A stretch of DNA of 64,000 nucleotides from Parelaphostrongylus tenuis (lineage: Eukaryota > Nematoda > Chromadorea > Rhabditida > Metastrongylidae): positions 62,001 to 126,000 of the forward strand of contig JAHQIW010000118.1 of NCBI GenBank assembly GCA_019055375.1, read 5' to 3'. Positions 46,301-56,680 of the stretch are shown one piece after another (the first letter of the stretch is position 1; each line of letters begins with the position of its first letter). A program made the translations under genes and the position numbers. The notes below the pieces were generated by a model. The model searched no databases, was not told the DNA's origin, and was given only the letters and a program-made list of their open reading frames with translations.

Positions 46301-48879
46301 AATTGGAGATCAAAGCGATTGTTGCTTTTGATAGTATGACTACTGTTGAGATCACGTCATCGCCCAAGTTTCGAAAAAATTATGTTCTACGTATATCAAA
46401 AAGGCTTTCCCCGTACTTGAGACTGCTCGAAGCATGCGATTTTTTCTGCGACACCTAGTGCTTTCTTAATGAGTATTTCCAGCTTCTTTAATGTATCTTC
46501 CAGATTTTTTTGTATCACTTAAGGAAAGATGGCTGTCGCTTACGGACTTAGGTGCCAGTTGAACTTCAATATTGTCTTTGATAGGTGACAGTATCTCTTA
46601 ATGCTAAAAGTATCTGTTACGAAGAGTTCTACTGAACGAATTTTTGTTTAAAAAAGTTTAGCTGTTACCGGATTATTGAACGATTTTCTGCAACGAGTAG
46701 ATTTCCTCAGCCTTTACTAAACTATCGTTCTTTAGAAATTTCACCTAATTAGCAAGTAACAAGTAATGGAGAGAGCCTTGTCTTCCGTGACACCTTAAAG
46801 TCTTCTCGAGTTTTGAAATATTGTGTGACTTTCAAATTTCCATCGTAAAATTGTTGATGCTTCACGGGCGATATTAGCGACCATAGACATCTTTTCAGAT
46901 CTGAATAATTTGCCTATCAGTGGAGTAGTTGAGGAGTGGGAACCTCAGGACTTTGTAACAGAGATTTTTATCTTTTCTTTTTCACTCCGAAAAGATACCT
47001 ACACTCTTCAAAGCTGCTTTTTAGTCATTCGTTATTAGAGCTCGTTGAAGTCAGAATTTTCAGAAACGAAGCAAACGTTTTGAAGACCGACTTTTCTTTA
47101 ACTTCAACACCTCCAATCAGCAATATTATTTTTAATCGACAAAAATTTCTTTGACTTTAACCACTCTTTTTTTAACTGTCACAATGACTGAAAGACTTTA
47201 ATTTTGATGCAGTGGCATGATGCATAAATTTCATCTCATATATTGAGTCTATGCAGAACTTTGAACCCACGCCCCACTCTTTCTGGCGTAATAGACTGAC
47301 CTTTGCACTACGGGGCTCCTGTTTGCTAGCTCCTTCTGCATAGTTCAAAATCTTGCGTATCACTCAAATTATTGCATGAATTTTTTTTATTTCTAAGCCA
47401 ACAGGACGAGGTTGATAAAAATTTACTTGGTTGATGTTTTGACGTCTACGTTTTCGTCGAAAGGAACAGACAGTTCTTTGAAGTTTTTGATGCAAACGCG
47501 GCAGCTATAGACTGTACTTCGAACGAAACCAACTTTAAAATGTGACACTATGGAGAATAAGAAAAAGGTCTTTATTCTTACAAGAAAAGAAGGTTTATCT
47601 AATATCCTAATACACTAGAAAACGTCTACCTAATTGACAAAGATTTGTGAATCTTATGATTTTGCACTCCCCCCCACCCCCCCCCCTCTCAAATGGTTCA
47701 TCGCTTCATCGTGGCTGGAGAGTGTTCCTGGATTTCGGACTGCGAAAAACAGAGGGGAGGGAAGGTGGGAAGGGGGAGGGGATTCACCCGCAGGCCACCC
47801 AAGCAGAAGGGTCCGCGTCTCACTGGAAGGCTTAGCTAAGAGTGAACCATACCAGGAATGACCGTCGTCTTGGGAGCTACTAGAAGCAAGGTAGTGTCCC
47901 CCCTCTTGTCCACATGGGCTAGCAAGTGCTCTAATGTGGTGATTGCCTGAAAAGTCCCGACTGGGCCTACCTTGCTGCTATAGAGTACAATTCAGCTAAA
48001 CCAGCACAACTTTCTCCGTGTGAAGACGGACATCTAAGTATGATTTTGCAGTGCATGTCGTATATAACTTATATTGCTGTTAATTTGTCAAGAATCACTA
48101 CAGTGAAGAAGAGTAAATCCAGGATAGTTTGAAAAGCTACTTTTCTTTAACTTTGACATCACCATTCAATCCTTGTGGTTTTCGTCTTCCTTGTCTATCG
48201 AGTCAAATTTTCTTCATTGTGGAAATGTCAAGGGAGAGCCACATTCTTTGTCTTCGTGGTCGAGAATATATGAATTCGTGGACAGTTTTGTGGTCTGTTG
48301 TTCTTATGAGAGTCCATAATGCGAACTTTCTGGAATACATCTTCTTTGTATGGGCACTACTCGCTATGAAGAGAGTACAATCAAAGTGGGAAAGAAAAAG
48401 ACGGGACAAATATTGAACCAATGCCTTTGATATGGTTTGAACCTAATATGGGATCTTTCAATACTAAATGGTCCTCGATTCTTTTCAGGTCTCGTTCGTT
48501 TGCGAGTTCGTCCGTCAGAATGGTCCGTTTGATGGAGTTCTGGGTTTCAGTCAAGGCGCTTCGATGGCCCATCTACTTGTTGATGATGGAGAAACGTGGT
48601 GAAATTTCTTTAGGCTTTCGTTTTGCGATTTTGATCTGCGGGTTCTTGAGCTTGTCCTTAGTTCATAGTTCATATACTTCTCTTACCTGTGACGTTCCAA
48701 GCCTACATATCTATGGTACGGGTGATCAAATTGTATTGTCCACAACCAGTGAGAAGCTGAGATCAATATTCAGTGATAGTATGACAATTGTGCATGAAGG
48801 AGGGCACTATATTCCATCTATCACAAAGTATAAAAATGTTTTTAGTGACTTCTTAGGTAGATTTTTGGATCCAGATTAG
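43318..48879 (+). CDS. OVCA2-type serine hydrolase (FSH1 family), with apparent frameshift
   Basis: Exon 1 (43318-43578, 87 codons) begins [20 protein letters not shown], the family's N-terminal LHG signature. Exon 2 (48489-48879) opens with [20 protein letters not shown], whose GFSQG is the nucleophile elbow with the catalytic serine. Downstream, [15 protein letters not shown] holds the expected acid and [10 protein letters not shown] the histidine, but these lie in another frame. The switch falls near 48590-48605 (CTACTTGTTGATGATGG), where one base looks inserted; no intron of correct phase fits. Either the gene is broken in this copy or the assembly has a one-base error. The family consists of small cytosolic alpha/beta hydrolases (OVCA2 is a long-chain esterase). 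The single intron is 4.9 kb and full of repeats. AATAAA lies at 48945-48950. Confidence 0.9.
43660..43760 (+). repeat. Decayed hammerhead-type element in the OVCA2-type intron
   Basis: CTGATGA (43676-43682), TGAAACACGTGTC and GGCACTG...AAGTGCC are kept, but stem II (AACTGTATGACT) and stem I no longer pair. It is related to the copies at 1.4 and 36.3 kb. Confidence 0.5.
43830..44560. repeat. Palindromic-class repeat fragments in the OVCA2-type intron
   Basis: The motifs GAGCTAATCAAAGATCAC, ATCAGTCGAAAGCTTAAATTTC and CTTTACAGCACTAAAA are spaced as in the 830-bp family. No exon is seen. Confidence 0.4.
44890..44935 (+). ncRNA. Hammerhead-like relic with perfect stem I
   Basis: TCGGCT before CTGAACA and AGCCGA after GAAACGTT form a perfect 6-bp stem I, and GAAAC is kept. 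The core CTGAACA differs from CTGANGA and stem II is weak, so it is unlikely to cleave. It belongs with the copies at 33.37 and 52.95 kb. Confidence 0.45.
45295..45485 (+). mobile_element. tRNA-like SINE family C
   Basis: AGCCGCGGCCGAGTGGTTGC resembles the 5' half of a class II (Ser/Leu) tRNA. The body ATTCTACGGTGTTCATGAAG recurs in minus orientation at 57.93-58.2 kb. Confidence 0.6.
45540..47170. repeat. Diffuse palindromic-class repeats in the OVCA2-type intron
   Basis: The sequence carries GCCGTCTAACG and CCGTTAGACGGCAC ends facing each other (45568 and 46199), with GCTGGACAAGAAG and CTATCGCATGATTATCTGAA inside. This is a decayed member of the 830-bp family. No exon is seen. Confidence 0.45.
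47265..47360 (-). mobile_element. tRNA-like SINE remnant, minus strand
   Basis: Read on minus: GAGCCCCGTAGTGCAAAGGT, then GGCGTGGGTTCAAAG (box B). It is a head only. Confidence 0.5.
47640..48488. other. 3' part of the OVCA2-type intron, no exon
   Basis: A C-run (47668-47690), a G-rich run (47750-47785) and a possible relative of the 15.9-kb palindrome (GCAAGGTAGTGTCCCCCC) are present. The open frame at 48129-48416 lacks family similarity. Confidence 0.35.
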
Positions 48880-48944
48880 GCTCATTTTCCCTTGAATTTT
48901 TGCATAGATGTGGTCCACGCTGTTGTCTTTTCACTTAACCTGTA

Positions 48945-48950
48945 AATAAA
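48945..48950 (+). terminator. Poly(A) signal of the OVCA2-type gene
   Basis: AATAAA lies 66 nt after the stop codon and 165 nt before the next ATG. This tight spacing suits a nematode operon junction. Confidence 0.65.
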
Positions 48951-49068
48951 TCTATCTACAACGCTGTTTTGAGGCTCTTTGGTGTTTTCACCTATCTGTA
49001 TCTTAGCGTGATTGGTGTAGTTTTTCATTTGCTATTATCACATTTATTTCGATGTGGTCTCGCTTCAG

Positions 49069-49078
49069 TCAGTTTGTT
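49069..49078 (+). promoter_or_regulatory. Possible SL2-type acceptor of the downstream gene
   Basis: CTCGCTTCAG ends at 49078, about 130 nt after the upstream poly(A) signal and 36 nt before the ATG at 49115. That spacing is normal for SL2 trans-splicing inside operons. Confidence 0.4.
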
Positions 49079-49114
49079 GTTGCTCTCTTCGATCTAAAGA
49101 AATGTTGGCTGAAA

Positions 49115-51617
49115 ATGGGGAACTGTATCAGTGAGGATGCACACAAAGGTCACAAGGACTTCCTGAAGAATGTCAAGTCGGATCCCGAAAAGCAAGTGAC
49201 GTCATTTCGAGTCTATCTACACAGAAGGAATAAGTTCATACACGGTTGGTTCTTGTTAGCTTATGTGCATAGTTTCCTGAGTTCAGAGGATGGCTTGCAA
49301 TTTGTTGTTTTTTTTTTGGGTTCCAGAGTGTTTTATATTACACTTAAAGGTCGAGTTAAGGAGCGGTGTGGCGCAGTGGTTAGAGATCCTCTGCAGCGCA
49401 CACGTGGTCGATCAGTCAATGGACGATGATTCGATCGCTCACTCAAGGCTCACTTAGCCTTCCATCCTTCCGGGGTCCTTGGATTGGTATCAGGCTTGTC
49501 TGGAAGATAGTAGCACTGGCTTGATACTTCGGTTGGCCACCCCATGCAAGGTACTGTAAAGGCTCATGCATTTAGTCACCCCAAACAATGCTGGATGAAG
49601 GCGAACTCATGGTGCATTCCTCAGGAATCAAGCGCTGCGGAGGGCTCTGTTGTTTTTCTCTGATATTTAGAGCTTTATTTTTCTTATGATCCATTTATAA
49701 TTAAAATCCCTTGCAGCATGGTTGCGAATCTCTGCTGACGATGTCATATTGGAGCGGTCAAAAGCCGATGTTGTCGTATGGCCACTACAGTTTCTTCGAC
49801 GTTATGGCTATACGTCTGCTGGTTTGTTACCAATCCGTTTTCCATTATACTCTATGGTCATGCTTTAGGTTCAAAACGGAAGATTGAAAGCGATTTTTTC
49901 ACTCTTCGTCCATAAATGAGAATCCATAGTTAGACCCAAGAATGCTGAGTGACGTGTAAAGCTTTGAACCGAAGTGGGAGTTGAACTCGCGTTACATTCA
50001 TACCGGAGGCGTGTGCTATCACTATCCCCACCGCGGCTATCGCTTTGTTACCACTCTTCGGTACATAAGTGAGAGTGTTGCAAACCTATGATATGGAAAG
50101 CGTAATATTTCTTGTTCAAATTGAAGTTATGAGCCATGCCGAGTTACTTCTCTTTCAAATTCTTTATGAAGAAGATTGACTATCGAATCAGTGCTTTTCT
50201 AGTTGAATCTTCGCCATCAAAAGAAATAGTCGCTCACGACCCTTATGTTGAATTCCCGTTGATACGATTAGTGAATCTGATCCAGTTGATTTTCGATATA
50301 TGATACGCTCTAGTCTCTCGCATTTGCAAGGCATGTTCAAATCAGAGAAATTAGCACGAAGTCAGTACGTGTAGAAATGTTCTTCCTCGTTTTCAAAACG
50401 TCTAGATAACCTAATCATAAACAAGGTTAATCGCTTTCTTATATTCACCGTTGGTGTAAGTCGTTGATCATGTCGACAACTACTCTAAAGTTTTGTAGCT
50501 TACGCGAGTTTGGTAACAAAGTTTATCCAGCCGACGTTTCGACCTCGCCTTCTTCGCCCTCTTCACAGCTAATTGATCTGAGCCAATGCTCCACAGTCGT
50601 TCGTCCTCGCTGTGGTTCTTCGTAGTCGCGTTGGCTCGGATCCTCCAGTACTGGAACACCTTTCAAATGAGAACTCACTCGGCGGTACTCTTTTTTTTTT
50701 TTTGGATATCTGTCCGCGGATGTCAGTTGATACTAATATTTCGCTCCAGTGTATATCACCAAAAGTACCAGTCTTAGTCTTAAGTTACACTGAGGAGTGT
50801 TTCCATGTTACGCGCGTGTATCCTTCTGAATCTGAGCAGCTTAGAACACTATTATGACTTCAGCATCCTTTCTGCACTCATTTATGATGACGTATATCCA
50901 CAGGATCTCGTTCGAAATCTGCTGTAGAGTTTTGGGTTGGATCTCTGGTGGCTTGCTGGAGATCATGTTTGGAAGCGTCAACCACTACTTTGATTTCTTT
51001 CGAACAACACTGAATCTGTCTACATATACACCAGCTAACCTACACATGAAGGCATGAACATGTCTACGTACACAACTATGTTATGCGTTAGTCAAGAATA
51101 CGAGGTACTGACGGTCTTTTTTTGAAATCTGCCTGCATCTCAGCACAATTACAAGTTCGTTTTGGTATGTATTCAACAGGGAACGCGTGACCGCAGTGGT
51201 TACGAGTGCTCTCCGACGCAAAGTTTAGTCTAGGGTTTGTTCCCGCGCCCATGGCTCACCAAGCTTACTATCCCTCCGAGTCGGCTAACCAGTATTAGAC
51301 TTGTCTTGTAGGATAGTAGCACTGACTTGGTACATCGGTAGACCATTCACTGTCTTTGTAAAGGTCAGATATACATTCAGAAGGCTCACTGAAGTCGAAT
51401 GATGGGTACAAATCTTTCCGCCATTTGGGTTCTCCTGACTTTCCATCCTTTTCAAACAGTTCGCAGCTACGATGTTCATGACTGTATTTTGCAGTATGTA
51501 TACACATATATTTGCATTTATATGTGCACACATATATACATGTATACACATGTATATGTACGCATGTATATTTGTATACGCACATATATATATATACATA
51601 TATATACATATGTATAC

Positions 51618-51651
<34 letters not shown>

Positions 51652-54600
51652 GTATGTACATATCCAGTGTATGTGAAAGGATCGTAGTACTTTCTATTTG
51701 AGGCGTGTTTTTCTTTGAAAGTGGTCGACGATGCCCCACAGGGGAGGGATTACATACATTCCAAAGCCAAAATGCTGACGCAATATTTCAAGTAAGATAA
51801 CATTCTGTCTTCAAAATGTTTTTTACGATCTGAAAGTTTTAGAGGTAACAAGCGATAAGGGCTCATTTTAGCTCGTTCAATCACGAATCCAGGATAATGC
51901 CAACACAAATCATGCTGAAATTATGAGACGGAACGAGAGAGCTCGTAGCACAGGGCCGATCATGGGTACAGGAGTATCGCTGAGATGCATTAATCCTATC
52001 CAAAGATATGGAAGTGAGGGTAAGTTGACCGATTGCTTATCTCTATACATTTTCCAAATTTGTCCAAGGTTTTGACAGATAATAGATGTCTCAGATTTAT
52101 CGATGTCATCGAGTTAGTGTCAGAATAGGGCACAATTCTGTCATGAGGATGCATTTTCAACCCTTTGAGGAGAAAGTCTTTCCTGCTTTTTCTGTAGACT
52201 TGCAACAATCATTCGACGAATTAAATCGCGATCGTTTCACTGTTATAGTTTTTATTAAACTTTATTAGGACTTTATAGCAGCTAAAATATGATTACGTTC
52301 CCAGCAATATTAAATTTCGTCTACACCCCTAACCAAAAAAAAATTGCGCACCTAGTGTGAGACTCAATCTTTTTTTCTCTGCCACAGTGCAATAATAAGG
52401 CATTCTCAGTTAGCAAGGACACTATTGGAATTGCCGAGATTTAAGCTATCGAATGTAACGAATGAAATCAGTAATCATACTAAAAGCCTGAGGAAACGCG
52501 AAAAGGTGCGACACCAGTGTGGAACGTGATCTTGTTTTGTTACTAAAAGAGTGATTTTTTTGATTATAGTATTGAAATAACCGAGATGTAAGCTTTTGAA
52601 AAATTACTAGACGTTTGAGAGAAAGGCGAAAAAGGTCTCGTTCTCAAGGTTCAAAAGTGCATCTCGTCACAAGAAGTACCCATGATTAGAGCACGATTAG
52701 TCGTTTTATATCGGTAATTACCTGGTTCTGTTTAGGCCTATAAGATCTTTGTGCTATGATAAGATATTTTGGATATATCAGGAGGAATTCAACCAAGTCA
52801 CTTTGCCACATTTATATATTCATGTGTATACATTCCGGCTATCTTTAAACCTGCGAATGATTGAAGAAATGCAAAATTTCTTGCGAACTGTCCTTTCCTC
52901 TATTTGAAACTTGCACGAAGTTGATATTTCCCTTCTTTTCTTCAAAACGCAATGGTTAACGTTTCGGCGGCAGCGCCTTCATCAGAGCCTAGACGTGTAT
53001 AATCATATCCATCTGATTATTCGGTTAATATTTTGCAATCATAAAAAATCTAATAGAAATGAAATCAAGAAATCAAATCAATGTCTTTTCTATTAGATTT
53101 TTGACGCCTGCAAAATATTAACCGAAAGATCAGATATGATATGATTTATACGTCTAGGCCTGACGAAGGCGTTGCCGCTTTTAGCAGATTTTAAATAAAG
53201 AAAAGGACATATATATATTTACATATATTTATATATATATATATATACATAATGTATATATATGCGTTCATATACATATCCATGTAAATATGTTTATATA
53301 TACATATATGTACGCACATGTATCCATATATATGTACATATATGTATATAACTATATATACATGCATATATATATGTATATGTATTTATGTATGTATATG
53401 TACATATTTATGATGTATATAAATATGTAATGTACCTTTGTATGGCTTCTAACAGGTAGTTATGGGACATATAGATCGCATCTCTAAGCTCTCAAGGGAA
53501 ATGTGTAGAGTGTTACGATTAGCATAGAAAGAAATAAAATAACTCGAAACAAAGACAAAAGAGAACAGGAGCTCGGTAGTGTAATGGTTAGCACGCGCCG
53601 GTGAGGCGCTGTTTCAGCTCCCAAAACAAAGGTTTCAAAGTATTGCATTCATTTCGCATTATTGGAGACAAAGTCGACCGTTCCATAGTGGCGGGTTAGC
53701 TCGTTTTTGCAGAAGACTAAGGGATGTTTAGGAGCTGGTGTGGGACTAGAATACTTAGGACACCCTTCTGGATACAACTCGTATCATCGTGGATCCGCAC
53801 AGCGACTTCGTAACATTGTGATACCACCTCCTCCACGACCAAGGTTTGTTTCAGTCGGCATTGAAGTCAGCTGATCATCAAGGAATTGTCTTCAACTTTT
53901 ATAGAAGTGTTGGTGAAGGAGACGCACCCGGTCTTCCTCCCGATAGTTTCCATCCCCATCGCCATAACACATTTGTGGACCAGCGTTTAGTAGGAAGTAT
54001 TGTGTATGTTTCATTCTAGTTGGTAAGTTTTAGACATGTTAGGTGCTTTATAATTCAATAATTTACAGTTCTGAAAGAACTAATCCGTCAGCAATGGACG
54101 ACGATTTACAACGTCGCCATTCTGGTAATAGCATTAAATCCTCAAATGGTGTCTTTTCCGTCCCTTATGTCAATATTTCTCCTCAAGAAGTCTTCAACGA
54201 CGGTGAATCTTCTTTAGCTGAATTCTTGATCACTTTCCTAGCGAGCCCTATTTCTCGCATTTTCAGTTTCACACAGATCTCGTGGTGTTTCTTCGTCAAG
54301 CAGTCAGTGCAGCTTACCGAATACCCCTACTCGCACTGTATTTCCCCTAAAGTGGTAGGTTTAGTCAATTTTTTCAGTTTATTATCCAGAAATTTCCCGC
54401 ATTTTCAAAGAAACTATCGTCTAGGGACACTGGAGCGGGTTCAACCAACGTTCTTTGTTACACAAAAGCAACCTCTCCGTCTGCAGTGCTAAACCATACC
54501 ACAAATAGTTTTGACTCAACTGTACCAACAGGGAGATATGTTAACGTTGCAGAAGTCAGTCTAGAATGTTTTTGAAGACTCTCTAAATGAAGTGCTCTTT

Positions 54601-56010
54601 GTAGTTCTATTTTTAATGTTTCTGAGGTTAGAAGAACATGAAAACCTGTTGTTTTGTTGGTTATTAGAAGTTACATATATCTAAAATTTTCGAGTGGTCA
54701 GCATAAATTTGACGCTCACGTAGGAGATAAACCCTCGCCCAACCTTTACTGGACACATGCTATTACTAAACCATCAAGGCCATTACTCTTCTACCACTTT
54801 TCTTCGATATGAACTATCGTACTCATCAGCGACCAGCCAAGATTGGTCGCAGAGGAGGAGCAGGAGGGGGGGGGGAGGAGGTGGGACAAATCCCGCCCGA
54901 GGTCGAGTTTTTGCTTACCACTGAACATTCTCAGATGAATTTTTATTACATCATACCACTTTTTGAACGGTAAGATGAAGTTATATAGTAATTGCACATC
55001 TTTTGATTTAGACAGGAGGTAGACCTTTGATGGATCACGATGGAGCCAGTTCCCCTCGCCCTCTAAACTATGCCGAAGTTGGTATAGGTTCTGAACCTGA
55101 GAGAGTACCCAGCAGGTAATCGAAATCTTGTTGCTCTTTTTCTAATTGAGAAATTAATTGTTTGACTGGAGGTGTTCCTCAGTCGGCCAACGTACCGAAG
55201 CTGAAAGTGGGGCGGCAGTTAACTACACATTAATAGATGCAGAGAAGACAAGAGCCCTTTTGGCAGCAAATGGTGAACGTAGACGTAATCCAATAGGGCA
55301 CTGAAGCGCTCGTTGGCAGTAGTGCTCTGAATATCCATTGAGTCGATTTTCCACGTTTTTGCGAACTCTCAAAGCGAAGCTGGTTATCACGTTATTTTTT
55401 CTCGTTTTGAACTGTTTTGCCTTTCTTGTTCTTTCATTCAGTTATATGACGGTGCTAAAATGCTTACATTAAGCTCAAGTGATTGTTTTTCTTCACGACT
55501 TCATTCAGGTTTCAGAATTTGCTTTAATTTGGTGCATGTTCTTATAATGTTTTTGTACATGGATGTTCATCTAAAAAAGTCGGGAACCCGACAATTTGAC
55601 ACTTTATACTTTGTATATGATCTACATTTAACAATCTGTACATAATTCCCTGTGTATCCTGGAGCATATTCAATCAAATCAGTCGGATAGTATCGGATAT
55701 GAGTGAGTGAGTGCTGATAACCGACAGATCTTTTATATTATAAGAATTTTATCTCCAACATCTCCTCCAGTTATTCTCAGTTACAAGAATACGTCTCTAG
55801 TGGAGGGAAGCCTAATTATAACGCTTTTGGAGAGAATGTCAGTGCGGTAACTTATGGATTCGAGATGTCGAAGCACAAAATTCTGTTAGTCAATGAGGGT
55901 GAGTTTCGATTCGTCCTAGTTCATTTGATTCGTAAGATACCTCTGGAAAATGCTGTGCCAAGTTGAGAAGACTTATCCGTTTGCTTTCTATTGCAGTCGC
56001 CAACTTTTAG
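49115..56010 (+). CDS. FRS2-like membrane adaptor with PTB (IRS-type) domain
   Basis: Exons: 49115-49244, 49717-49821, 51742-51791, 51893-52019, 53732-53843, 53905-54003, 54069-54202, 54267-54337, 54411-54554, 55016-55115, then either 55172-55304 or 55771-55898 plus 55997-56010. MGNCIS at the start fits N-myristoylation (G2, S6), like FRS2's [19 protein letters not shown] then [13 protein letters not shown] then [16 protein letters not shown] is an IRS-type PTB core. The tail carries Ser-rich, Pro-rich and tyrosine motifs: RYVNV (Grb2-type YxN), LNYAEV and [16 protein letters not shown], the last two aligning with the C-terminal motifs of FRS2. It would link receptor tyrosine kinases to Ras signalling at the membrane. 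The PTB strand between 49821 and 51742 and the 54554-55016 junction (phase mismatch) are unresolved. ROG-1 is the likely nematode counterpart. Confidence 0.8.
49361..49665 (+). mobile_element. SINE family A, plus strand, in the first intron of the FRS2-like gene
   Basis: The head GGAGCGGTGTGGCGCAGTGG is followed by CTCACTTAGCCTTCCATCC, GTCTGGAAGATAGTAGCACT and GCGGAGGGCTCTGTTG. It is moderately diverged. Confidence 0.8.
49942..50075 (-). mobile_element. SINE family B, minus strand
   Basis: GGGAGTTGAACTCGCG (box B inverted), CATACCGGAGGCGTGTGCTA and CACCGCGGCTATCGC are typical of the family. Confidence 0.75.
50520..50600 (-). repeat. Hammerhead-like retroelement tail, degenerate
   Basis: Minus strand: AGCTGTGAAGAGGGCGAAG, then GAGGTCGAAACGTCGGCTGG. 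The GAAAC half is intact but CTGANGA is changed to CTGTGAA. It lies in an FRS2-like intron. Confidence 0.35.
50600..51180. other. FRS2-like intron region, missing PTB exon not found
   Basis: The expected FSFEAGRRC-like strand is absent or unrecognisable. A short frame ISFEICCR after an AG at 50903 is suggestive, but its phase does not fit the flanking exons. Confidence 0.3.
51184..51405 (+). mobile_element. SINE family A, plus strand, diverged
   Basis: GCGTGACCGCAGTGGTTACG and CCATGGCTCACCAAGC are followed by AGACTTGTCTTGTAGGATAG and TTGTAAAGGTCAGATATAC. Confidence 0.75.
51490..51660. repeat. TA/CA dinucleotide array
   Basis: Alternating purine-pyrimidine runs of ATATAC, ATATATGTG and a pure (AT) block at 51621-51648. 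Open frames here are repeat artefacts. Confidence 0.9.
52260..52690. repeat. Palindromic-class repeat in the FRS2-like intron
   Basis: CCACAGTGCAATAATAAGGC, GCCGAGATTTAAGCTATCGA and AACCGAGATGTAAGCTTTTG are spaced as in the class at 16.4-17.7 kb. Confidence 0.5.
52940..53190. mobile_element. Foldback pair of hammerhead-like tails
   Basis: The left arm (minus strand CTCTGATGAAGGCGCTGCCG, then CCGAAACGTTAACC) is inverted by the right arm CCTGACGAAGGCGTTGCCGC at 53158. GGTTAATATTTTGCA (53022) and TGCAAAATATTAACC (53108) continue the palindrome inward. The left arm keeps the full CTGATGA and GAAA boxes with a GGCG/CGCC stem II. Confidence 0.65.
53205..53435. repeat. TA-rich microsatellite
   Basis: Long runs of ATATAT with TACATA and TGTATA interruptions, immediately after the foldback pair. 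Confidence 0.9.
53570..53650 (+). mobile_element. tRNA-like SINE head remnant
   Basis: GCTCGGTAGTGTAATGGTTAGCACGCGC is a box A-like start (the first 20 bases are the informative part). Box B is worn. It lies about 80 bp before an FRS2-like exon. Confidence 0.45.
54700..54975. mobile_element. Family B SINE pieces in opposite orientations around a G-rich run
   Basis: The segment 54720-54830 reads as a minus-strand head, while 54890-54960 (ATCCCGCCCGAGGTCGAG then GCTTACCACTGAACATTCTC) reads plus. A GGA/G run (54853-54885) separates them. Confidence 0.55.
55771..56010 (+). other. Alternative terminal exons of the FRS2-like gene
   Basis: Exon 55771-55898 has a clean CTCCAG acceptor and GTGAGT donor and encodes [20 protein letters not shown] then [20 protein letters not shown]. 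It is phase-compatible with the donor at 55116. The next piece, 55997-56010, adds VANF and a stop. The alternative exon 55172-55304 instead gives the FRS2-like [14 protein letters not shown] tail. Confidence 0.5.
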
Positions 56011-56458
56011 TTCTCATGTGTGTTTTGATCTTTGCGATTTCACGCTCATTATTGTAGTAAGTACAGCAGATCAAAATATAGTGATTGTTTACAAACTAGT
56101 GGAAGCGTATTTGGTTTTGTTGTTTGAATTGTCTCACAACTCACGTGTCGAAAAGTGCTTTAACTTATTGGTTTGCCTTATAAATGTCATGATGCGTTGG
56201 TACTCAGCTTGGAATCGTTTCATGTAAATTCAAGATGTTCCTCTTCGTGTTGTTGCTCCCTAATGATCGTCCGACAAGGACTTCAGGTCCAAATCATGCC
56301 TTTCCTCCATTCATCTCTGTCGGACTACCAAGAACACTGACGATTTTCTTCTTGTTCTTTTCCTTTCTCTCATCTAATATCTTTTTCTAAATGAATTATC
56401 TGATTTTGGTTGAGTCACGTCTATTTTTCTATGAATTTTACCACAATCAGGAAGCAAC

Positions 56459-56473
56459 AATAAAGATTTTATT
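56459..56473. terminator. Palindromic bidirectional poly(A) signal
   Basis: AATAAAGATTTTATT gives AATAAA on both strands, nine bases apart. It lies between the FRS2-like stop (56010, plus) and the NPL4 stop (56681, minus), so each convergent gene can use one side. Confidence 0.6.
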
Positions 56474-56680
56474 GTAATAGTTACGTCTAACAGAGTTACG
56501 AGATACTGAATTGCCGAATGAACACTGAAAAGCGCTCACAATTTCTTATAATCCCAACGCATTTTAACAGCCTACAATACCCTCTTTTGAGTTCTCGGCG
56601 AGTACAACCATGAGGGAAAAAAACAAATACTGAACATCATCAGAAAAGAAACGTTTCCAATATCACTAGCACCAAACGTA

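Noticed and set aside
47640..47861. Proline/glycine-rich open frames
   Set aside because: They come from a C-run and a G-rich run inside the hydrolase intron.
50904..50928. The missing PTB strand exon (ISFEICCR) of the FRS2-like gene
   Set aside because: It has an AG acceptor but no good donor, and its phase fits neither neighbouring exon.
51285..51739. Tyr/Ile-rich open frames on both strands
   Set aside because: They are translations of the TA/CA microsatellite.
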